Shown here: positions 58,176 through 64,000 of the stretch, piece by piece
Numbering within the stretch: position 1 is the first letter of the stretch
How the letters are laid out: every line of letters begins with the position of its first letter
DNA from: Cynocephalus volans
Taxonomy: Eukaryota; Chordata; Mammalia; Dermoptera; Cynocephalidae
DNA: 64,000 nt
Direction: 5' to 3'
NCBI RefSeq assembly: GCF_027409185.1
Contig: NC_084469.1
Location: 30,618,293-30,682,292 of the forward strand
Notes under the pieces: generated by a model
Database searches by the model: none
Told to the model about the DNA's origin: nothing
What the model saw: the letters and a program-made list of their open reading frames with translations, nothing else
Translations under genes and position numbers: made by a program

Positions 58176-59060
58176 AAAATTAAAATGAGTTTCTATTTTC
58201 CACAGAGCCAAAAATTAAGAAAATAAAAATTAATAATTAAAGTAACAATATTTAACTTTGGGGAGGAGGTACATTCATCTATTGCTGAGAGCAGTGTAAT
58301 TAGCAAAAAGATTGCTTGATGAATTCCTTTTTCACAGCTGTCAAAAGTTACAGCAACGTTCACCTCTTTGACCCTGGATTTTCTCTCTGGGGACTTAGGA
58401 AAGCTACAAGGAATAAAAGGCCTAAGTCGACATACCTGCCTTAATAATTTGTTCAAAATTATAATAATGATTAAAAATCTTGTCCACTTCATGGAGCACT
58501 ACAGTCATTAGCATGAATGCCACATAGTTACTTTTGGTAACTTAAGGTCTGTGGTTAAAAATGAAAAGAAAAAAATGCTCAGCATTATGTGGGCATTGGA
58601 ATGGAATAAATACAAATAAAAATACTTGCTTTGCTAGTATATAAAATCCGTTGCCAATATTTCTACATATTTCTTGTATTACCTTCTTTTTATGCTGAAA
58701 AAGTATACTTCAAAAAACTTTTTATGTACATAGGTATGTCTGTCGATGGATAGATGATAATACATTAGAAAAATAGATAGAAAGTGGATAGATAGAGAGA
58801 TGTAAGTCTGTCTGAGCTGGGGGAACGGTACAGAAGCTGGCGGTCAACATTGATTACCTCGTGGAGGTGCAATATGGGGGGTCAGGGGAGGTTACTTTTT
58901 CATCGTTATACATCTCTGTATTTTTCATTTGTTATAACAAGTATATATTTCCCTTTGAATGGAAAAAGAAAAAAATCGAGCAAAGAAATTTTAATGATAA
59001 GAAAGGAAAAAAGCAAAGACCTTTTTTAAGAAAAAATAAATTTAAAAATGGTACTTAATA
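58176..59060. other. Unassigned intergenic sequence
   Basis: Includes a degenerate GATA-type patch at 58735-58805. 58840-58990 may be an old repeat tail. No gene seen. Confidence 0.4.
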
Positions 59061-59061
59061 C

Positions 59062-59150
59062 TACTGACCTATACACTTAAAAATGGTTATGAAGGTAAGT
59101 TTTGTGTTATGCATATTTTACCACAATAAAAAAGTTTGGAAAAAAAGGAT
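59062..59150 (+). mobile_element. L1M 3' terminus
   Basis: 'gacctatacacttaaaaatg' and 'gcatattttaccacaataaa': the terminal block of older L1 3' UTRs with tail. Confidence 0.65.
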
Positions 59151-59559
59151 GCCTTAAGAATTTACAGCCAGCAAGTCTCTGAAGAATCCCTTTTTTTTTT
59201 TTTTTTAGTTATTAACCTTATTCCATGGCAACCATGTTTCCATTGTGCAGCAGTACTTAGCATTATTAAACAACAGGAACACGTTAAATAGAATCCTCTG
59301 TTACCACATGCTGTAACAACATTATTCAGTATTATTCAGTATCCTCAAATCTATTTGAGATAGCTACTGGCAACATAAAGACAGTGCCTCTTTACTGTTG
59401 AACAACAGTTTATCAGGGGTTGGAGAGATTCAAAGTGGTTTCTTTTGAAGAAAAGATCCAAGTCAGGAGAGTGAAAGGTAGAGCACACCCCAACACACCT
59501 AACATGCAGTAGAAACAGCTCAGGGTGACAGGCGTAACAGCCACCACATAGCTAGTCCT

Positions 59560-59755
59560 TGCCGTGTGCTGGCACAGTTCTGAGAGCTATATGTTGCTTA
59601 ACCCATCTGGTCCTCAGAGCATCCCTAGGAAGCAGGTCCTACTATTTTCCCATTTTACAGGTGAGACACCGAGGTACAGAAAAACATGAGTAACTTCTTC
59701 AAGGTCTCACAGCTAGTGAGGACAGAACAACGCCAGAGTCTCAGGGAAGTGGACT
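59560..59755 (-). mobile_element. MIR SINE (antisense)
   Basis: 'ccgtgtgctggcacagttct', 'actattttcccattttacag', 'gtctcacagctagtgaggac': antisense MIR. Confidence 0.75.
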
Positions 59756-60024
59756 CATGGAACTTCACTGATAGAAACTCGTGCGAGCAGTTTTCCCTTC
59801 CCTTTTATTTTCTCATGTCCCCTCTGCATAAATGTGGTTCCCAGAAGATTCCCCCATGCCCCAATTCCCCCATTTTTCTGTTTGATTTAAACCCCACTTC
59901 CTCCCAGAAGTGCCCCCTGGACACCATGCCACAGGCGCTGCTTCTACTCTAAGTCACTAGGGCACTTACTGCCCTAGCCTTGTAACTATCTGTGCCCAAG
60001 TCTTCTCTCTCCAACCTAAATGTT

Positions 60025-60649
60025 TTTTTTATTGGTTTTGAATATTCATGAGATACAAAGTTGACTGTCACCCCTCGTGCCCAAGATGTGAAGGCCAGAT
60101 TCATACTGGCAGCATGCCCATTACCACGAATTACTTTGCAGCCCGTGTCCCCCACCCAATTATCCCCATTCTCCTTCCCCTCCCCCCCCACTCCACTTTG
60201 TATCCCAAGGTATGTTCTCTCCCTGTGCAAGTCCAATGCACCACTGTGGTCTTTCTTTCCTGCCTTCCTTTCTCTCCTAGCTCCCACTTGTGAGTGAGCA
60301 CATGTGATATTTATCCCTCTGTGCTTTATTTCACTCAACATAAGTTTCTCCAGGTTCATCCACGTTGTTGCAAATGTGAGGATTTCACTCTTTTTTATGG
60401 CAGAGTAGTATTCCATGGTGTATATATACCACAGTTTCCTTATCCAATCATCCATCGATGGACATTTAGGTTGGTTCCATGTCTTGGCTATTGTAAACAG
60501 AGCTGTGATGAACATGGGAGTCCAGGTATCCCTTCGACTTGATGATTTCCATTCCTTTGGGTATATACCCAGAAGTGGGATTGATGGATCGTATGGAAGA
60601 TCTATCTGTAGTTGTTTGAGAAACCTCCATACTGTTTTCCATAGTGTCC
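60025..60649 (-). mobile_element. 5'-truncated L1 with target duplication (antisense)
   Basis: Tail side at 60025 (T run), 5' side at 60649, flanked by the 14-bp CCAACCTAAATGTT (60011-60024 and 60650-60663). It encodes an open ORF2 C-terminus on the minus strand ([26 protein letters not shown]...) that is readable for about 110 codons. It reads through into the 3' UTR, so the normal stop is altered. Relatively young. Confidence 0.92.
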
Positions 60650-60714
60650 CCAACCTAAATGTTAACTATCAAGGGCATGTCCTCAAAAATTGACATCCCT
60701 AAATACAAAGGGAT

Positions 60715-60900
60715 CACCAGACACCATCAGTTCAACCCTCTGAATTTACCAGTGAAGAAATGGAGACCACCCAGGGTCGATAGCCAGTCAGGATTTGAAT
60801 ATTTCACTCATTCTAAGACTTCTCTGACACTCCTTGGAGATCAACAGGGCTGGGCACCCCGTAGATGCTGAGTAAATGTTTCCAAGTGAATGAATAGTCA
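60715..60900 (-). mobile_element. MIR and L2 fragments (antisense)
   Basis: 60730-60800 ('accagtgaagaaatggagac', 'agccagtcaggatttgaata') is antisense MIR. 60840-60900 ('gtagatgctgagtaaatgtt') is an antisense L2 3' end. Confidence 0.55.
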
Positions 60901-60904
60901 AGCT

Positions 60905-63250
60905 GGAGAACTTCATCCCGTGGGATGTTCCAGTGTTGAAAGGCATGCCCAGGCACAGGAAGGGCAGATGAGAGGAGACTGTCCTCAGGAGAAACTGGTC
61001 CAGCCTGGGAAATTAGGCAGGTCCCTCCAGATCCAGGAAGGCTGCTTTGCTGAGGTTAGTGAGCAGGACAGACCAGTCAAAAGTCTATGGAGCAAGGAGA
61101 GGAAATCACCTTGCTCTGGCACCGGCTAAACAGGGCTGAGATCCCAGCACCTGCAACCTGGGCCATGGAGTGATGGAGGGCAGCAAGCCTGAAGCCTACC
61201 AACAGCAGCTCCACACGGGGTGTGAGGCTCAGCTGCCCTGATCCCTGATCCTGCTGGCATGGGGTGAATCCGCCAGCAACTCCAGCCCCCCTCCGCTCCC
61301 TCAACTTCTGGGTTAGGTGAGACTTCTGGGGCTGAGACAGGCTTGGGGCTCAGGGAAGGGCTTTGGGACCCATGCTGGGACCCTGAGCATCTGGGTTCCC
61401 AGCTGCATTTCACGGCTTTCCTCACAGTGAGATCAGGAGGAAGAGCTCCTCCTCCCTGAGCAGAGGAATCGCACAGTGGGGTTGCAGGTTCAGGAGTGAT
61501 GGTTGTAGCTCAGCGTGGAGAAAGCTAGGGAGAAGAGGCCTACGTCCCTGGCGTGTAATCTTTGACAAGCCTGTCCCTCTCGAGTCACCCTCCTTAAAGG
61601 AGGCAGAGGAGTGATGGCGTCACCCTCTGAGCATGGCAGCAGCATAGCTGGTCACCACACTAAGAGGCATCTGTCCCAATTCTGAGTTCCCAGACATCTT
61701 TATTCCACCTCTGCACTCAGTCTTTCTAGCAGGGTAGGAGAGGGGAAGCCAGGCTGGCTGGGGGCTGAGGGGTCCTCAGGGGCCAGCAGTTGCAGAGGTC
61801 ACCATAGCTCTCCATGGGGTTCCCTGGTTAATTAGTTGGTGGGTGACCCCCTCTGCTTCCCAGCCTGTATGCTGCTCCTCCCTCCTGTGGCTGTTGAAGC
61901 AAATCTTCCTCTCCAGGACGTACTCACCATAACTCTCCCTGTGCTGGAAGCAGGTGAGCCTCTGGGTATGTGCTGGGGAGGGCAGAGCCCAGTGGGGCTC
62001 ACAGGTGAGTTATAGGGCAGGAGACCTGCTGGCAAGAAGTGGAATAATCGATGACAGAAAGGCAAGGTGGGTAAGTCAAGTGCCCGAGGGAGAGAGACGG
62101 ATGAGAAGTACCTGCCGACATGTAGCAGACAGCACGAGGAAGTGGACAACCACAGATTCAGAAATTCATGCAATCCCAGCTTGTCCCCAGATGGCCAAAT
62201 GACTTCAGACGCAGTTCTCTGGGTGCTGGGTGACCGAGATAGAAAGACGGCTCATTGACTATGTCTTATTCACCTGTGAGTGCCCTCCCCACCTGGTGCT
62301 CAAGGACCTGCCTGGCACAACAGTTAAGATTGTTGAGTAAATTATTGAAGAGAAATGAGCGAGAAGTTGGAAGAGGAAAGTAGAAGAGGGGAGGAGTGGA
62401 AAAAGTTCATCTTGGGTTAAAACAGGGACTGAAGAGAAAGCTATTTGGGGCACTATTGAGAGAAGAATCTGGGATGGCCAGGAAGAGACTGGATTCAAGA
62501 AATTGGACAGAAATCCCCAGGACTGAGAGTTCTGGGGGCCAGCAATGGTCTCCCCTGTCACCACGGCTACTGCCCATTCTGTTAGGCAGAAAGACCTGAG
62601 GCACAAGAGAGTAAGAGGAAGGAGGAGCTGGTGTGCGAGCACTGTGTGCAGACCCAGGCTGGGCCTCCGTGTGTCTGGGAGAACCCACTGACATCTCAAT
62701 GTCTCTGGCATCTAGTTGTGTGTGGGGGGGGGGGGTCTGTGTTTGGATCTTCATGGGTATGTGGCAAGTATGACTATGTTTTCTCTAGTACCTAAATCTG
62801 TGTGTAAGGGGGAGTGTCTGTGTTCACCCACATGTGTATGTTCCTGTCCTAGTGGGTATGAGTGTGTCTCTGGTATGTCCATGTGTCTGGATTTATCAGG
62901 ATATGTCTGTGTGCAGGTGTGTATCCCTGCATACATCTGTATCCTGGAGTATCTAAATGCTTGCTACAAAGGCGACACTTTCTGCATACAGTTTAGGGCA
63001 GCAAGCTACCTGAAAGATAGGGTTTCTGGCCCTAGATCCTAAGAGTCCCTGCCTAATTTTGTGACTGTAAATAAATCCTTCCGACCCATTTCAAAGCAGA
63101 CACCTGCCATACCTGGGTCTCAGGAAAGGGCACTGGGTTAACAACAGCAGTTCAGTATCCAGGAACCACTTCTGCACCAGGCATTTCAACACAAACTCAG
63201 TTGACTAACCTCTCCATCACCTAAAGTGGGGAGTTGGGGCGGGGGAGGAA
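60905..63250. other. GC-richer unassigned sequence
   Basis: Higher GC than most of the window but with no exon, CpG island core or domain I can support. It contains an antisense L2-like end at 62280-62345 ('gcctggcacaacagttaaga', 'tgttgagtaaattattgaag') and the TG-rich tract listed separately. Minus-strand ORFs of 113-150 codons at 61832 and 62259 lack recognisable features. Confidence 0.4.
62716..62950. repeat. Degenerate TGTGT-rich tract with G12 run
   Basis: TGTGTGTGGGGGGG followed by about 220 bases of irregular GTGT(C/A)T units (tgtctgtgtt, gtgtgtctctggtatgtcca, tatgtctgtgtgcaggtgtg). Low complexity. Confidence 0.7.
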
Positions 63251-63254
63251 ATTG

Positions 63255-63400
63255 ACATTTATTAAACACCTAATAGTTGCTAAGTGTTTGCTTATATAAC
63301 CTCATAGATAAGCAAACTCTAAGGATAGTACTATTATCCTACTTTTAAAGAAAAAAGATGAAGCTCAAAGAGATTGAGTAGCTTCCCTGAATTCTCCTTT
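63255..63400 (-). mobile_element. MIR SINE (antisense)
   Basis: 'aaacacctaatagttgctaa', 'tactattatcctacttttaa', 'gatgaagctcaaagagattg': antisense MIR. Confidence 0.65.
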
Positions 63401-63439
63401 GTAATTTCCTCGAACACACTACCCACTCTTTCGAGTATT

Positions 63440-63545
63440 CCCTTCCACCCTCGTCTGTCCCATGAATGCTTCGTCCTTCAAGCTGGCCCTGCTCAAATGC
63501 CTCCTTCTCTGTGGAGCTTCCCCTGACCTTGTCAGGAGTTAAGAC
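63440..63545 (-). mobile_element. L2 LINE fragment (antisense)
   Basis: 'gccctgctcaaatgcctcct' and 'tgtggagcttcccctgacct' are typical antisense L2 text. Confidence 0.6.
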
Positions 63546-64000
63546 AAAGCCCTATGCAAGGACTCAGTCAGATGGAAAAAGACAAGTAAATATCTGCCTT
63601 CAGAGGCTCATCATCTCGTGGGGAAGATGGACATCACGGCAGAAAAAGTCACTTCATTACCATCAAATGAGGGCTACGTTCCAAATGAGAGTTACAAGAC
63701 AGAGAAGAGAGGCATTTGTGTGGACTGCAGAAGGCAAGAAAGGAGGTGGGGTTTCTTGGAGGAAGTGGAGCTGAGGTTGGGTATTGGAATAGGGTAGGAA
63801 AAGCATTTCAGTTAGGGAGGAGCATGCGGGGAAGGCATGTGAGAAAAGAGTAAGCAAGAGACAGGGACAGGCCGACCTGGCTGGGATGGGGGAAAGGAAG
63901 CATATGGAAGCAGTTGGAGCTAAGACTGAAGAAGAAGACCAGGAGCTGTGTTTGGAAGCTTTGGACCCAGGGCTGAGCAGTTCACACTGCATCCAATGAG
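63546..64000. repeat. Old interspersed repeat, class unresolved, cut by the window end
   Basis: 'gacaagtaaatatctgcctt', 'tttcttggaggaagtggagc', 'gcatttcagttagggaggag' and 'gaaggcatgtgagaaaagag' follow the same order as the repeat at 1640-2340. Short ORFs are incidental. Confidence 0.4.

Noticed and set aside
59949..60653. 234-codon minus-strand ORF
   Set aside because: The first half is the ORF2 C-terminus of a truncated L1; the rest is L1 3' UTR and flank read through a lost stop. Not a separate gene.
61832..62711. Minus-strand ORFs of 113 and 150 codons in the GC-rich end
   Set aside because: No recognisable domain or splice context; part overlaps an L2 end. GC-rich DNA favours chance ORFs.

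Overview
This is a mammalian nuclear genomic window with one intact protein-coding host gene, a single-exon olfactory receptor (OR) reading frame. The lineage evidence is in the repeats. Two tRNA-derived SINEs with pol III boxes and the phrase GGTTCGGATCCTATATAGG match what I remember of the CYN SINEs of colugos (Dermoptera). In 64 kb I see no Alu, B1/B2, carnivore tRNA-Lys or ruminant SINE. A colugo such as Galeopterus is therefore my best guess; the species call is inference from memory, not from a search.

Host genes. The intact OR (13381-14328, +, 315 aa) belongs to the OR3A subfamily. About 4.5 kb upstream (8677-8873) lies a block laid out like an OR promoter plus first non-coding exon: an O/E(EBF)-like site, a TAATTA homeodomain site, a TATA box and a splice donor. 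A matching acceptor lies at 13338. About 40 kb downstream on the minus strand is an OR1-type pseudogene (53080-54570), frameshifted and split in two by an old L1 3' fragment. OR3A and OR1 genes are intermingled in the human 17p13.3 cluster, so the window is probably the colugo counterpart. A run of ATTAGC/GCTAAT motifs plus an EBF-like site at 26108-26380 is a speculative OR enhancer.

Mobile DNA dominates. Two full-length LINE-1s are present. The first (15761-21938, +) has a perfect 16-bp target duplication, an intact ORF1, and an ORF2 that keeps one 1275-codon frame interrupted by four nonsense codons. The second (31661-37679, -) has a near-perfect 18-bp duplication, more decay, and a CYN-like SINE inside its ORF2 endonuclease region. 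Their 5' UTRs look unrelated: the minus-strand one carries a YY1-like site and four ~100-bp tandem units, while the plus-strand one contains a stretch resembling an older interspersed repeat. Truncated L1s lie at 6785, 12238, 15031, 15396, 27893, 42730, 44600, 47170, 47790, 48765, 53311, 56630, 57725, 59062 and 60025. Very old L1 sequence at about 26560-30860 has been split by a younger L1 and by an ERV-type LTR.

The rest is ancient MIR, L2, MER5 and MaLR debris, microsatellites and unassigned intergenic sequence. I see no tRNA, rRNA or CRISPR. Repeat family names are recalled by eye; boundaries without a target duplication are accurate to tens of bases only.
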